A DNA stretch of 57,189 bases from an uncultured Lachnospiraceae bacterium (lineage in GTDB: Bacteria > Bacillota > Clostridia > Lachnospirales > Lachnospiraceae), in assembly GCA_902763335.1 (NCBI GenBank), contig CACWRR010000014.1:1-57189 (forward strand). Reading direction: 5' to 3'. This document shows positions 25,513 through 34,001 of this stretch, piece by piece; positions within the stretch are counted from its first letter, which is position 1; every line of letters starts with the position of its first letter. A model generated the notes under the pieces. The model was not told where the DNA came from. It was given only the letters and a program-made list of their open reading frames with translations, and searched no databases. A program made the translations under genes and the position numbers.

Positions 25513-25769
25513 ATCAGGGAAATGAAAAAGCACGTTTAATGAAAATGATTGAAGAATTAAGTTTTGCCCTTGATGATACAAGACTTTTCCTTGATACACA
25601 TCCCGATAATCAGGAAGCACTTATGTATTTTGAACGGACAATGCATCTGCGCAACCGTGCCGTTAAAGAGTACACAATGAAATATGGACCAATCTCACAG
25701 TATGATGTTAATCTGTCATGTGGTTGGACCTGGAACGATTGTCCATTACCATGGAATGGAGGTATGTAA
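25509..25769 (+). CDS. cotJB: Spore coat protein CotJB
   Basis: This 86-residue helical protein carries the CotJB signature: MKMIEELSFALDDTRLFLDTHP, then ALMYFERTMHLRNRAVKEYTMKYGP, ending WTWNDCPLPWNGGM. It acts with CotJA and CotJC in the spore coat. GGAGG (25496-25500) is 8 bases from the ATG at 25509 but only 2 from the in-frame ATG at 25503, so 25509 is the better start; it also gives the ATGA overlap with cotJA. cotJC starts one base after its stop. Confidence 0.9.
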   Translation: MNQGNEKARLMKMIEELSFALDDTRLFLDTHPDNQEALMYFERTMHLRNRAVKEYTMKYGPISQYDVNLSCGWTWNDCPLPWNGGM

Positions 25770-25770
25770 T

Positions 25771-26118
25771 ATGTGGAGTTATGAAAAAAGACTGCAATTT
25801 CCGGTAAATATTAAGAAACCTGACCCTAAAGCTGCACAGATAATTATAAGTCAGTATGGTGGGCCATACATCTATAGGGGGAATGTATTTAAAAATATTT
25901 TCTGGAACAGGGGCTTTAGTGACATAATCCAAAAAATAGAAAAAGATGATAATACAATTTCATATGTAAAGATAATACATGAATTTGATTTAGAGGGAAA
26001 TGATTGGATGTATGATGAGGAAATGACGGAGTTTGAGTGGCACATGAAGTATTATAATTTTTTGAAGAAACTTGAAAATGCGGGTGCTAAGCTGCAAATA
26101 TTACTCAATGATTTCTGA
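25771..26118 (+). pseudogene. cotJC: cotJC 5' end fused across the inversion junction to unrelated sequence
   Basis: The first 32 codons (MWSYEKRLQFPVNIKKP...IISQYGGP) are the N-terminus of CotJC, with GGAGG 8 bases upstream. At 25864-25866 the frame crosses into the att-like arm and continues YIYRGNVFKNIFW... for another 83 codons to a stop at 26118. The rest of CotJC lies at 21696-22265 on the opposite strand. Joining the two at TATGGTGG-(A/G)-CC restores SQYGGPDGEMGAS without adding or losing a codon, about 220 residues, the family length. The chimeric 115-residue product is presumably non-functional. The part after the junction has no recognisable domain and may be debris of the site that received the inversion. 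Confidence 0.88.
25854..25883. repeat. Right recombination junction (att-like arm joined to cotJC 5' half)
   Basis: Bases 25864-25883 repeat exactly the 20-bp arm at 22258-22277, same orientation. Bases 25854-25865 (GTATGGTGGGCC) are the 11/12 inverted counterpart of 22252-22263. cotJC homology stops at the CCA of this arm. Confidence 0.8.
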
Positions 26119-26400
26119 TGAAGAATTCAGAAAATATATTCATGGAAGAAATGCTGATTTTACAATGGAATATTTCTTAAATAAAAAATTTTCCAGAGAA
26201 GAAATAGCACAGTTAGAAGAGGAAAAGGAAAAAAATATATAGAAATCTGTGTGAAGGCAGTTCTGATTTTAAGCTTGCACCCGGACTGACATCGTTTTTA
26301 GATAATTTGAAACAGAAAAATATGCCGGTAAATATTGCTACGGCTTCAGGATGGAATAATGTCAGATTTTTTTGCGACGGTTTGGAATTAAACAGATGGT
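26108..26400 (+). pseudogene. HAD-family (beta-phosphoglucomutase-like) phosphatase fragment
   Basis: Two adjacent frames together encode the cap region of a HAD phosphatase. Frame 2 gives EEFRKYIHGRNADFTMEYFLNKKFSREEIAQLEEEKE, up to a TAG at 26240. Frame 3 then continues YRNLCEGSSDFKLAPGLTSFLDNLKQ and IATASGWNNVRFF, up to LNRWF. The N-terminal DxD motif and the C-terminal GKP/EDS motifs are missing, so both ends and the frame are gone. The family assignment rests on the cap helix pattern and the APG...IATAS block. Intact relatives work on sugar phosphates. It is decay next to the inversion junction. Confidence 0.55.
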
Positions 26401-26423
26401 TTTGCATAGAAATGAGGATTAAT

Positions 26424-26591
26424 ATGAAAAATATAATAAGTAAAAGTGTGGGTGCAATGTGCCAGACAGACCCGGATATAGCTCCGCATATCGGAAATCC
26501 TGTTGGTACAGGCCTGATAAGAGTATCATCTGATTCTTTGGAAATTGACAAACGGGATAAGCCGATATTTTTTGAAAAGAGAGAAATGTAA
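26424..26591 (+). CDS. Small hypothetical protein (55 aa)
   Basis: A 55-codon frame with GAGG 6 bases before the ATG encodes MKNIISKSVGAMCQTDPDIAP... and ends FFEKREM. It shares a frame with the HAD fragment upstream, so it could be merely its continuation, but it does not resemble the HAD C-terminus. I recognise no family. A palindrome (AAGTTTG / CAAACTT) at 26590-26607 spans its stop. Confidence 0.35.
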   Translation: MKNIISKSVGAMCQTDPDIAPHIGNPVGTGLIRVSSDSLEIDKRDKPIFFEKREM

Positions 26592-26632
26592 GTTTGCAAG
26601 CAAACTTGCAATACCACATATTGTGTTCGGCT

Positions 26633-26650
26633 GGTGCGTAGCACCCTTTT
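26633..26650 (+). terminator. Weak hairpin before fba
   Basis: GGTGC-GTA-GCACC is followed by CTTTT. The stem is short but placed where transcription from the left should end before the fba promoter. Confidence 0.35.
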
Positions 26651-26700
26651 GACATCTAAATCTCAATAGAGATTAAAATTACAAATAATGTAAAAAAATG

Positions 26701-26729
26701 TTTTCATATATAAAAAAATGGGTTATAAT
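26701..26729 (+). promoter_or_regulatory. Sigma-A promoter of fba
   Basis: TTTTCA (26701-26706) and a perfect TATAAT (26724-26729) are 17 bases apart, 42 bases before the fba start. Confidence 0.6.
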
Positions 26730-26771
26730 AACCATTGAATAATTTCATATAAAAGATACGGAGGTAATAAA

Positions 26772-27635
26772 ATGTTAGTTTCAGCTAAAGAAATGTTAAC
26801 AAAGGCAAAAGCAGGAAAGTACGCTGTTGGACAGTTCAACATCAATAACCTTGAGTGGACAAAGTCAATATTATTAACAGCACAGGAATTAAACTCACCT
26901 GTAATCCTTGGAGTATCTGAGGGTGCCGGAAAGTACATGACAGGATATAAGACAGTTGTAGGAATGGTAAATGGTATGTTAGAAGAGCTTAACATCACAG
27001 TTCCTGTAGCATTACATCTTGATCATGGTAGCTACGAAGGATGCTTAAAGTGCGTAGAGGCAGGATTCTCTTCAATCATGTTCGATGGTTCACATTACCC
27101 AATCGAAGAGAACATTGAGAAGACAAAAGAACTCGTTAAAATCGCTGCAGAGCACAACATGTCATTAGAAGCAGAAGTTGGTTCTATCGGTGGAGAAGAA
27201 GACGGTGTTATCGGAAGAGGCGAGTGTGCAGATCCTAACGAGTGTAAGGCTATAGCTGATCTTGGTGTAACAATGCTTGCAGCAGGTATCGGTAACATTC
27301 ACGGAAAATATCCTGACAACTGGGAAGGATTAAGCTTTGAGACACTTGATGCTATCCAGAAACTTACAGGAGATATGCCATTAGTTCTTCATGGTGGTAC
27401 AGGTATCCCAGAAGATATGATTAAAAAAGCTATCTCTCTCGGAGTTGCTAAGATTAACGTTAATACAGAGTGCCAGCTTTCATTTGCAGAAGCTACACGT
27501 AAGTATATCGAGGCAGGCAAGGATCTTGAAGGTAAAGGATTTGATCCTCGTAAACTTCTTGCTCCTGGTGCAGAAGCTATCAAGGCAACAGTTAAAGAGA
27601 AAATGGAATTATTTGGTTCAGTAGGAAAGGCTTAA
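26772..27635 (+). CDS. fba: Class II fructose-1,6-bisphosphate aldolase
   Basis: This 287-residue enzyme cleaves fructose 1,6-bisphosphate to dihydroxyacetone phosphate and glyceraldehyde 3-phosphate in glycolysis. Zinc ligands and catalytic residues of the class II family are visible: VALHLDHGSYEGCLKCVEAGFSSIMFDGS (about 78-106), LEAEVGSIGGEEDG (about 133-146), GNIHGKYP (about 176), PLVLHGGTGIPE (about 206) and KINVNTE (about 228). GGAGG precedes the ATG by 7 bases. The sequence uses frequent ATC, GGT and GAA codons, as in highly expressed genes, unlike the decayed genes on both sides. It stands alone, with its own promoter and terminator. Confidence 0.95.
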   Translation: MLVSAKEMLTKAKAGKYAVGQFNINNLEWTKSILLTAQELNSPVILGVSEGAGKYMTGYKTVVGMVNGMLEELNITVPVALHLDHGSYEGCLKCVEAGFSSIMFDGSHYPIEENIEKTKELVKIAAEHNMSLEAEVGSIGGEEDGVIGRGECADPNECKAIADLGVTMLAAGIGNIHGKYPDNWEGLSFETLDAIQKLTGDMPLVLHGGTGIPEDMIKKAISLGVAKINVNTECQLSFAEATRKYIEAGKDLEGKGFDPRKLLAPGAEAIKATVKEKMELFGSVGKA

Positions 27636-27668
27636 ATCATACAGATTAAAGCGAAGAACCTTTTTGGA

Positions 27669-27702
27669 CAAGCCACGGTGCATATGCATCGTGGCTTTTT
27701 TG
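27669..27702 (+). terminator. Rho-independent terminator of fba
   Basis: AAGCCACGGTGCA / TGCATCGTGGCTT is a nearly perfect 13-bp stem (one mismatch) followed by six Ts. Confidence 0.9.
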
Positions 27703-27721
27703 GTGATATGATTTGCTGTAT

Positions 27722-28474
27722 TTATTTAAGCGGCCAATCAATTAGATGAATGGATTTTATGCCATCGTAGGAAGAATCTAATCCCGGATTCAGGGAAAGA
27801 ATAATTTTTTCGTAGTTGTCATTTATTTTTTGGAGGGGAGATAGTTCACGCTTGCGAACATCCTCACTTGTCATTGATTCTGTGACCTGAACATAGAGTT
27901 TGTCATCTGCTTTTGTGGCAATGAAATCCACCTCGGAGTTATCAATCTTAACAATAGAGACATCATATCCTCGGCGAAGCAACTCAAAGTAAACAACATT
28001 TTCTATGGCATGACCGCTATCACGGTCTCTGAAACCGAGCAGGTAGTTTCTGAGTCAGATATCTACGATGTAGTATTTTCTCAGTGTTCGTAAAAATTCT
28101 TTTCCCTTGATATCGAATCTTTTGATGTCATAAAAGAAATATGCTTCCAATGTTATCAGCAAGAAACATGACAATTTTCTTAAGTAGAACATGGTCTGTG
28201 ATTCTTTTTTGACCTCTGCGATTCTCACGTTCCAGAATATCTCTCATAATTACGGTTGAGTAGATACCATCAAGTAACACCAATGCTTTTTCCTGATCTA
28301 AACCTACATCGGCAATCCCCGGCATTCCGCCAAATCGCATATAGGCATCGAAAACATCTCGCAATTCGTAATGTTCTCCGGCTTTATCAATCACCTGTTT
28401 ACGGGTGCCACCTAATGAATTTTTTGTTTCCTGTATTTCAAAATCATGAAAAGTTATAAATTCAGAGAAAGAGT
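27722..28474 (-). pseudogene. AAA ATPase / DUF4143-family gene remnant
   Basis: On the minus strand, fragments of one protein appear in order but in different frames. From about 28474 comes SEFITFHDFEIQETKNSLGGTRKQV, running on as YELRDVFDAYMRFGGMPGIADVG and YSTVIMRDILERENRRGQKRITD to a stop near 28128. DIKRFDIKGKEFLRTL and an FRDRDSGHAIENVVYFELLRRGYD part follow, and then the frame from 27982 (VDFIATKADDKLYVQVTESM... ending IHLIDWPLK). This is the C-terminal two-thirds of the AAA_14/DUF4143 family. The N-terminal Walker A and B half is absent, there is an internal deletion near 28130, and at least one stop. Intact relatives are common accessory ATPases of unknown role in gut Clostridia. Confidence 0.8.
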
Positions 28475-28486
28475 TTCTTAAACACC

Positions 28487-28515
28487 TTGATAATTATTCC
28501 TATTGAATATATAAT
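28487..28515 (+). promoter_or_regulatory. Sigma-A promoter of srtB
   Basis: TTGATA (28487-28492) and a perfect TATAAT (28510-28515) are 17 bases apart, 38 bases before the srtB start. Confidence 0.75.
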
Positions 28516-28553
28516 TAGGTATATGAATTGCGAAATATAGATGGAGGAAGCAG

Positions 28554-29417
28554 ATGAAACCCGTAGAATTTTTAAAAAACAAGAAAATAACGGTTTTTAA
28601 GGGCAAAAAGATAACCGTGCCGGATGTTATCCGCAGGATTGTGATGATATGTGCGTTATGTGTATTTACATATTCAAGTTATGAACTGACAAATGTTTAT
28701 CTCGATTATAAAGACGGAGATGAGGATTACGAGGATTTGAACAGCCTGTTTGAGGTGCCTAATATTTCAGGAGAGACAGAGACGCAGGTAGATGCGGATG
28801 GAAATATTATAATAGCCAATAACAATAAAGGTGCAGAATGGGTATGGGATTATGACGGCATGCTTGCCATTAATCCTGATTCAAAGGGATGGATATCCCA
28901 GGGAAACCAGATAAGTTATCCTATACTTCAGGGAAATGATAATGATTATTATCTTGGACACACGGCATATTATTCAGAAAATAAAAATGGTTCAATATTT
29001 ATAGATTACCGTATACCGGAAGGACTTGAGGCGAGAAACTGTATAATATACGGACATGACATGCTTAATAATTCGATGTTTGGTTCCCTCATACAGTATA
29101 GCTCGAAGTCATATTATGAGCAGAATAAAACATTTGATGTATACATAGCTTACAAGCATTATAAGTATTATGTATTTGCAGCTTATGAGACGGATTCGGT
29201 GGGAGATACATATACATATGAATTTCCGACGGATGAAGATTTTCAGAATTACATTGACACTGCGTGGGCGAGAAGATTATATGAGACAGATGTACAGGGT
29301 GTTGGACTTGAGGATCATATAATAACATTATCCACATGTACAAGACATAATGATGACAAGAGATTTATCGTGCAGATGGTCAGAGGAGAAGAGGTAACTG
29401 ACGACCAGCAGCAGTAG
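28554..29417 (+). CDS. srtB: Class B sortase (SrtB family)
   Basis: This 287-residue membrane-anchored transpeptidase has a basic N-terminus and one membrane segment (about 25-45). The sortase beta-barrel follows (about 95-275). The catalytic His is in IIYGHDM (about 163-169), the Cys in TLSTCT (about 258-263), and the Arg in DDKRF shortly after. Sortases cleave a C-terminal sorting signal of exported proteins and link them to peptidoglycan. No gene in this window ends in a clear sortase signal, so the substrates lie elsewhere. GGAGG precedes the ATG by 7 bases. It has its own strong promoter. Confidence 0.9.
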   Translation: MKPVEFLKNKKITVFKGKKITVPDVIRRIVMICALCVFTYSSYELTNVYLDYKDGDEDYEDLNSLFEVPNISGETETQVDADGNIIIANNNKGAEWVWDYDGMLAINPDSKGWISQGNQISYPILQGNDNDYYLGHTAYYSENKNGSIFIDYRIPEGLEARNCIIYGHDMLNNSMFGSLIQYSSKSYYEQNKTFDVYIAYKHYKYYVFAAYETDSVGDTYTYEFPTDEDFQNYIDTAWARRLYETDVQGVGLEDHIITLSTCTRHNDDKRFIVQMVRGEEVTDDQQQ

Positions 29418-29528
29418 AAATGAAAATGGCACTTTACAAAGATTTTGCATAAGTTTTACTTAACACGGGTAGTACACAGCTTTGCTAAGACGTACACTAT
29501 ACCTATAAAATAACTTGTGAGGTGCATA

Positions 29529-31227
29529 ATGAAGAAAAATAAAATATACGTCAACAGAGAGTTGTCATGGCTTAAGTTTAATGAGAGAGTTCTTGAAGAG
29601 GCAATGGATGAAAATGTGTCATTGTGTGAGAGACTCTCTTTTTTGTCTATATTCTAGAGTAATCTTGAAGAATTTTACATGGTAAGAGTCGGAACATTAC
29701 AGGATCAGATGCTGTTAGATGAAAAGATAAAAGATAACAAAACGGGAATGACTTCCGCAGAGCAGATAGATGCTATTGTTAAGGAAACGAGAAGACTTGG
29801 AAAATTAAGGGACAAGGTTTATGAAGACATCATGAACGAAGTCGGAAAATATGGTTTAAGGGAAGTAAGATTTAAAGACCTTAACAGTGAAGAGGCGGAA
29901 TACATAGAGAGATATTTTGACATAGAGATTATGCCGGTGCTTTCTCCGATGATAGTCGACAAGAAGCAGTCATTTCTGTTTATGGCTACAGGTATGGTAT
30001 ATGCAGTAGTCGTTATGGAAAGCGTGCGTGGAAAAGAGAAGATAGGAATAATACCATGCAACAGTGTTATGACGCAGAAGATAGTTATGCTTACTGAGGG
30101 AAACGGAAGATATATGTCGGTAGAGGAGATAATACTTCATTTTGCGGACAGAGTATTCGGTTCTTATAATATAAAGGCAAAGTCCCTTGTAAAAATAACC
30201 AGAAACGCAGATATAAATGTAGAGACAATAAATGATGAGGATTTAAATTACAGGGATGCCATGAGTGAAGCAGTCAAGAGAAGAAAGAAGCTTGAGCCGG
30301 TGAGAATGGAAATGACCAGGGAGCTTGACATGAAAGTGGTGAGGGCGCTGTGCAACAATCTTGGCATGGACCATTCAAGAGTGTTTGCATCTGAAATACC
30401 GTTAAACATGAGCTTTGTTTCCAAGATAAGGGATATGTAAAGAGAGCATACAGAACTTTTCTATAAGAGATATGTACAGAGATGGAACACGACAATAGAT
30501 AAAAACAGAAGCATGTTGGAGCAGATATTAGAAAAGGATTTGTTCTTAAGTTATCCGTATGCTTCTGTAAAACCTTTTCTTAATATGCTCCATGAGGCTG
30601 CCAATGATGAAAATGTGGTAGCTGTCAGGATGACATTATACAGACTTGCGAAGAACAGTAAGGTTGTGGAGGCACTTGTTGATGCGGCAGAAAACGGAAA
30701 AGAAGTAACGGTTCTCGTTGAACTTAAGGCGAGATTTGATGAGGAAAATAATATCGAGTGGTCGAGAACTCTTGAAGATGCAGGATGTCATGTTAATATA
30801 TGGAATAGACGGTGTCAAGGTTCATTCTAAATTATGCCAGATAGTCAGAAAAAATGGTGACAATATAGAGTATATCACTCAGATTGGAACCGGAAATTAT
30901 AATGAAAATACAGCGAAACTGTATACCGACCTTGTACTTATGACTGCCGATGCCAGAATAGGAGCAGATGTGGCAAATGTGTTCAGGTCTATAGGTGTAG
31001 GTGAGGTGGCAAAACCACAGGAAAATATTCTTGTTGCACCCGACGGATTACAAAACAGACTTATTGATATGTTCAATGTGATGCTGAATGACAACGTCAA
31101 GGCAAGAAAGATGATGCCTGATTCAAATTATATCCGTGTTCGTGATATGAAGGAAAATACAGCTAAAGATGCCGGAAGTATAAGTATTTCCGCACAGGAA
31201 ATGTTTATGGAGAGAACAGATATATAA
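29529..31227 (+). pseudogene. ppk: Polyphosphate kinase, inactivated by two stops, a frameshift and a deletion
   Basis: Reading starts normally (TGAGGTG, then [22 protein letters not shown]), the PPK1 N-terminus. TAG at 29655-29657 interrupts FLSIF*SNLEEFYMVRVG. The same frame goes on to a TAA at 30438-30440 (KIRDM*REHTELFYKRY) and then to about 30790. There one extra base shifts CHVIYG into the next frame, which holds the autophosphorylated His motif GVKVHSKLC and IGTGNYNENTAKLYTD. After GLQNRLIDM the sequence jumps to the C-terminal DNVKARKMMPD...ISAQEMF, so roughly 100 residues with the second catalytic block are deleted. Intact PPK1 is about 700 residues and makes polyphosphate from ATP. 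Four independent lesions make activity here impossible. Confidence 0.9.
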
Positions 31228-31278
31228 CTGTTTAAATGCCGGTTTGATGAAAAAAATTTTTATTTACAAAAAAAGTGC

Positions 31279-31307
31279 TTGCAATTTTTTTACAAATGAG
31301 TTATTTT
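31279..31307 (+). promoter_or_regulatory. Candidate promoter of glnN
   Basis: TTGCAA (31279-31284) and TATTTT (31302-31307) are 17 bases apart, about 145 bases before the glutamine synthetase start, leaving a leader that contains a terminator-like hairpin. Confidence 0.4.
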
Positions 31308-31337
31308 AATATCAGAAATACAGTTTGTGATAAGGAC

Positions 31338-31373
31338 AATGGCGTTCTCGTTTATTCGTGGACGCCATTTTTG
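31338..31373 (+). promoter_or_regulatory. Terminator-like hairpin in the glnN leader (possible attenuator)
   Basis: The stem AATGGCGT / ACGCCATT with a 16-nt loop is followed by TTTT, downstream of the likely promoter and 79 bases before the glnN start. It could stop ppk-side readthrough or act as an attenuator in the leader. I could not match it to a known riboswitch. Confidence 0.45.
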
Positions 31374-31451
31374 TGTAATAGGACTTATTACTTATTCTGT
31401 ATAAATAAGAACCATGAAATCAATATTATAATGAAAGGGATGTGTTTAGAA

Positions 31452-33569
31452 ATGAGTGAAGCATTTAACGTAGCAGACGTATTTGGCGAATATGTGTTTA
31501 ATGATACAGTCATGAAAGAGCGTTTGCCAAAGAAAGTTTATCAGGAATTAAGAAAGACTATTGATGAGGGAGCAGAGTTACATATTGAGGTTGCAGATGT
31601 AGTTGCCAATGCAATGAAAGACTGGGCAATTGAAATGGGAGCAACACATTATACACACTGGTTCCAGCCACTTACAGGAGTGACAGCTGAAAAGCATGAT
31701 TCATTTATATCTTCTCCTAAGTCAAACGGAAAAGTATTAATGGAGTTCTCAGGAAAAGAGCTTATTAAAGGCGAACCTGATGCATCATCATTCCCATCCG
31801 GTGGATTGAGAGCAACATTTGAAGCAAGAGGATATACAGCATGGGATTGTACATCACCTGCTTTTGTTAAACATGATGCAGCCGGAGCTATTCTTTGCAT
31901 CCCTACAGCATTTTGTTCATATACAGGAGAAGCACTTGATAAAAAGACTCCTCTTTTAAGATCTATGGAGGCTGTAAATACACAGGCACTTCGTATCTTA
32001 AGATTATTTGGAAATACAACATCTACAAAGGTTACTCCTTCAGTTGGATCTGAGCAGGAATATTTCCTTGTAGACAGAGATAAATATTTAAAGAGAAAAG
32101 ACCTTATCTTCACTGGCCGTACATTATTTGGAGCAATGCCTCCTAAAGGACAGGAGCTTGATGATCATTACTTCGGTACAATTCGTGAGAGAGTTGCATC
32201 ATATATGAAAGATCTCAATGAGGAATTATGGAAACTCGGAATTCCTGCAAAGACACAGCATAACGAGGTTGCTCCTGCACAGCATGAGCTTGCACCTATA
32301 TATGAGGAAGCTAATATAGCAGTAGACCACAACCAGCTTACAATGGAACTTATGAAAAAAGTTGCAGGCCGTCACAATCTTGTTTGTCTTCTTCATGAGA
32401 AACCATTTGCAGGTGTGAACGGATCAGGTAAGCACAATAACTGGTCTCTTACAACGGATGATGGAATCAATCTTCTTGATCCTGGTAAGACACCTCATGA
32501 GAACGTACAGTTCCTTCTTGTACTTACAGCTATCATGAAAGCGGTAGATACACATGCAGACCTTCTTCGTGAAGCAGCAGGTAACCCTGGAAATGACCAC
32601 AGACTTGGAGCAAATGAGGCACCACCTGCAATCATTTCTATGTTCCTTGGAGATCAGCTCGGAGACGTTATTAACCAGCTTATCAGCACAGGTAATGCTA
32701 CAAGCAGCCTTAAGGCAGGAAAGCTTCAGACAGGTGTTGCTACACTTCCTGATATCAAGAAGGATGCAACAGACAGAAACAGAACATCACCATTCGCATT
32801 TACAGGTAACAAGTTCGAGTTCCGTATGGTTGGTTCATCTGATTCAGTTGCAAGCCCTAACGTAGTGCTTAACACAATAGTAGCAGAAGCGTTCTGTGAT
32901 ATCGCAGATGAGCTTGAGAAAGCAGAAGATTTCGACTCAGCAGTACATGATCTTATCAAGAAGATGGCTTCAGAGCATCAGAGAATCGTATTTAACGGTG
33001 ACGGATATTCAGATAACTGGGTAGAAGAGGCTGAGAGAAGAGGACTTCCAAATCTTAAGACTATGGTAGATGCCATACCTGCACTTACAACAGATAAGGC
33101 AGTCAAGATGTTTGAGAAATTTGGTGTATTTACAAAGGCAGAGCTTGAGTCTCGTTCAGAGGTTCAGTATGAAGCATACTCAAAGGCAATCAACATTGAA
33201 GCTAAGGCTATGATAGATATCGCAGGAAAACATATTATCCCTGCTGTAATAAAGGCAACTATAGACCTTGCAAATTCTATCAATTCAGTAAAGGCAGCTT
33301 GTCCGGATGCAGATATAAGTGTACAGACAGAACTTTTACAGGAAACATCAGCATTACTTGCCGATACAAAGGTAGCACTTTCAAAACTTCAGGATGTTGT
33401 TGAAGAGGCAGCAGAGAAGGCTGAAGGCAGAGAGCAGGCAGTATTCTTCAAAGATGTTGTTAAGAAGACAATGGATGAGTTAAGAGCACCTGTTGACAAA
33501 CTTGAGATGATAGTTGACAAAGAAGCATGGCCAATGCCATCATATGGAGATTTAATCTTTGAAGTATAA
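31452..33569 (+). CDS. glnN: Type III glutamine synthetase
   Basis: This 705-residue enzyme forms glutamine from glutamate, ammonia and ATP. The length is right for the GSIII class (about 700 residues), not GSI (about 470). Visible signatures are [20 protein letters not shown] and [20 protein letters not shown] near the start, [12 protein letters not shown] (about 199-210), [20 protein letters not shown] (about 271-290), [11 protein letters not shown] (about 321-331) and [17 protein letters not shown] (about 445-461). AAAGGGATG lies 11-12 bases before the chosen ATG, which begins [12 protein letters not shown] as expected. It is monocistronic with a leader hairpin. Codon use looks like a highly expressed gene. 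Confidence 0.93.
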   Translation: MSEAFNVADVFGEYVFNDTVMKERLPKKVYQELRKTIDEGAELHIEVADVVANAMKDWAIEMGATHYTHWFQPLTGVTAEKHDSFISSPKSNGKVLMEFSGKELIKGEPDASSFPSGGLRATFEARGYTAWDCTSPAFVKHDAAGAILCIPTAFCSYTGEALDKKTPLLRSMEAVNTQALRILRLFGNTTSTKVTPSVGSEQEYFLVDRDKYLKRKDLIFTGRTLFGAMPPKGQELDDHYFGTIRERVASYMKDLNEELWKLGIPAKTQHNEVAPAQHELAPIYEEANIAVDHNQLTMELMKKVAGRHNLVCLLHEKPFAGVNGSGKHNNWSLTTDDGINLLDPGKTPHENVQFLLVLTAIMKAVDTHADLLREAAGNPGNDHRLGANEAPPAIISMFLGDQLGDVINQLISTGNATSSLKAGKLQTGVATLPDIKKDATDRNRTSPFAFTGNKFEFRMVGSSDSVASPNVVLNTIVAEAFCDIADELEKAEDFDSAVHDLIKKMASEHQRIVFNGDGYSDNWVEEAERRGLPNLKTMVDAIPALTTDKAVKMFEKFGVFTKAELESRSEVQYEAYSKAINIEAKAMIDIAGKHIIPAVIKATIDLANSINSVKAACPDADISVQTELLQETSALLADTKVALSKLQDVVEEAAEKAEGREQAVFFKDVVKKTMDELRAPVDKLEMIVDKEAWPMPSYGDLIFEV

Positions 33570-33595
33570 TTAAAGATTTGAACATAATTATGAAA

Positions 33596-33645
33596 TAAAA
33601 AGACTGTACGTGGAAGATGTTGAATCTTCAGCGTACAGTCTTTTA
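33596..33645 (+). terminator. Rho-independent terminator of glnN
   Basis: The stem AAAAGACTGTACG / CGTACAGTCTTTT is perfect over 13 bp, with a 21-nt loop that can itself fold (GAAGAT/ATCTTC). Confidence 0.9.
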
Positions 33646-33661
33646 ATGCTGCTTAAACGCA

Positions 33662-33691
33662 AAAAAAAGATGTATGCGGTTACATCTTTTT
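33662..33691 (+). terminator. Second terminator hairpin after glnN
   Basis: AAAAGATGTA / TACATCTTTT with a short GC-rich loop and a T-run lies 16 bases after the first terminator, a tandem backup. Confidence 0.7.
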
Positions 33692-33736
33692 CTTGTGATA
33701 GTTTGTTGTTGGTTTGTATAATATAAAAAGGGAGGA

Positions 33737-33760
33737 GAGTTAATCATCTAAGATTAACTC
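33737..33760. repeat. Perfect 9-bp inverted repeat
   Basis: GAGTTAATC-ATCTAA-GATTAACTC has no T-run after it. It lies about 40 bases upstream of the likely promoter of the zinc-ribbon gene and may be an operator or a simple hairpin. Confidence 0.5.
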
Positions 33761-33799
33761 CATATTATGAAAAAAGTTTAGAAAAAGTAACTTGCGATG

Positions 33800-33828
33800 T
33801 TACTAATTACTATGGTTTATAGTATACT
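33800..33828 (+). promoter_or_regulatory. Candidate promoter of the zinc-ribbon/TPM gene pair
   Basis: TTACTA (33800-33805) and TATACT (33823-33828) are 17 bases apart. The leader to the start codon is about 165 bases, with no other feature I can name. Confidence 0.45.
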
Positions 33829-34001
33829 CATTAATAGTGAAGAAAAAATGTTTATAATGTAAAAGGTTGTTGAATAAAAAATGAACAAAAAATGAACATG
33901 ATAAAATCATTGCGTAAGCGGGTATGGACTTATTGATGTGAGTTTGATAAAATAAGACAAAATAATAAGCATTTTTGGCAGAATGCAGAATGGAGAAAGA
34001 T

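Noticed and set aside
22297-25883. Classic skin-type insertion in cotJC that would restore the gene by excision
   Set aside because: The two cotJC halves are on opposite strands and face each other across the segment. Excision between the direct 20-bp arms would not rejoin them; only inversion does.
26307-26591. A 94-residue gene starting at the TTG at 26307
   Set aside because: Its first third is the decayed HAD cap, and the only good ribosome site lies before the ATG at 26424.
128-30440. Stop-codon reassignment or readthrough explaining the in-frame TAA and TAG codons
   Set aside because: All intact genes in the window end normally at TAA, TAG or TGA, and the affected genes also carry frameshifts or deletions, so ordinary pseudogenes explain the data.
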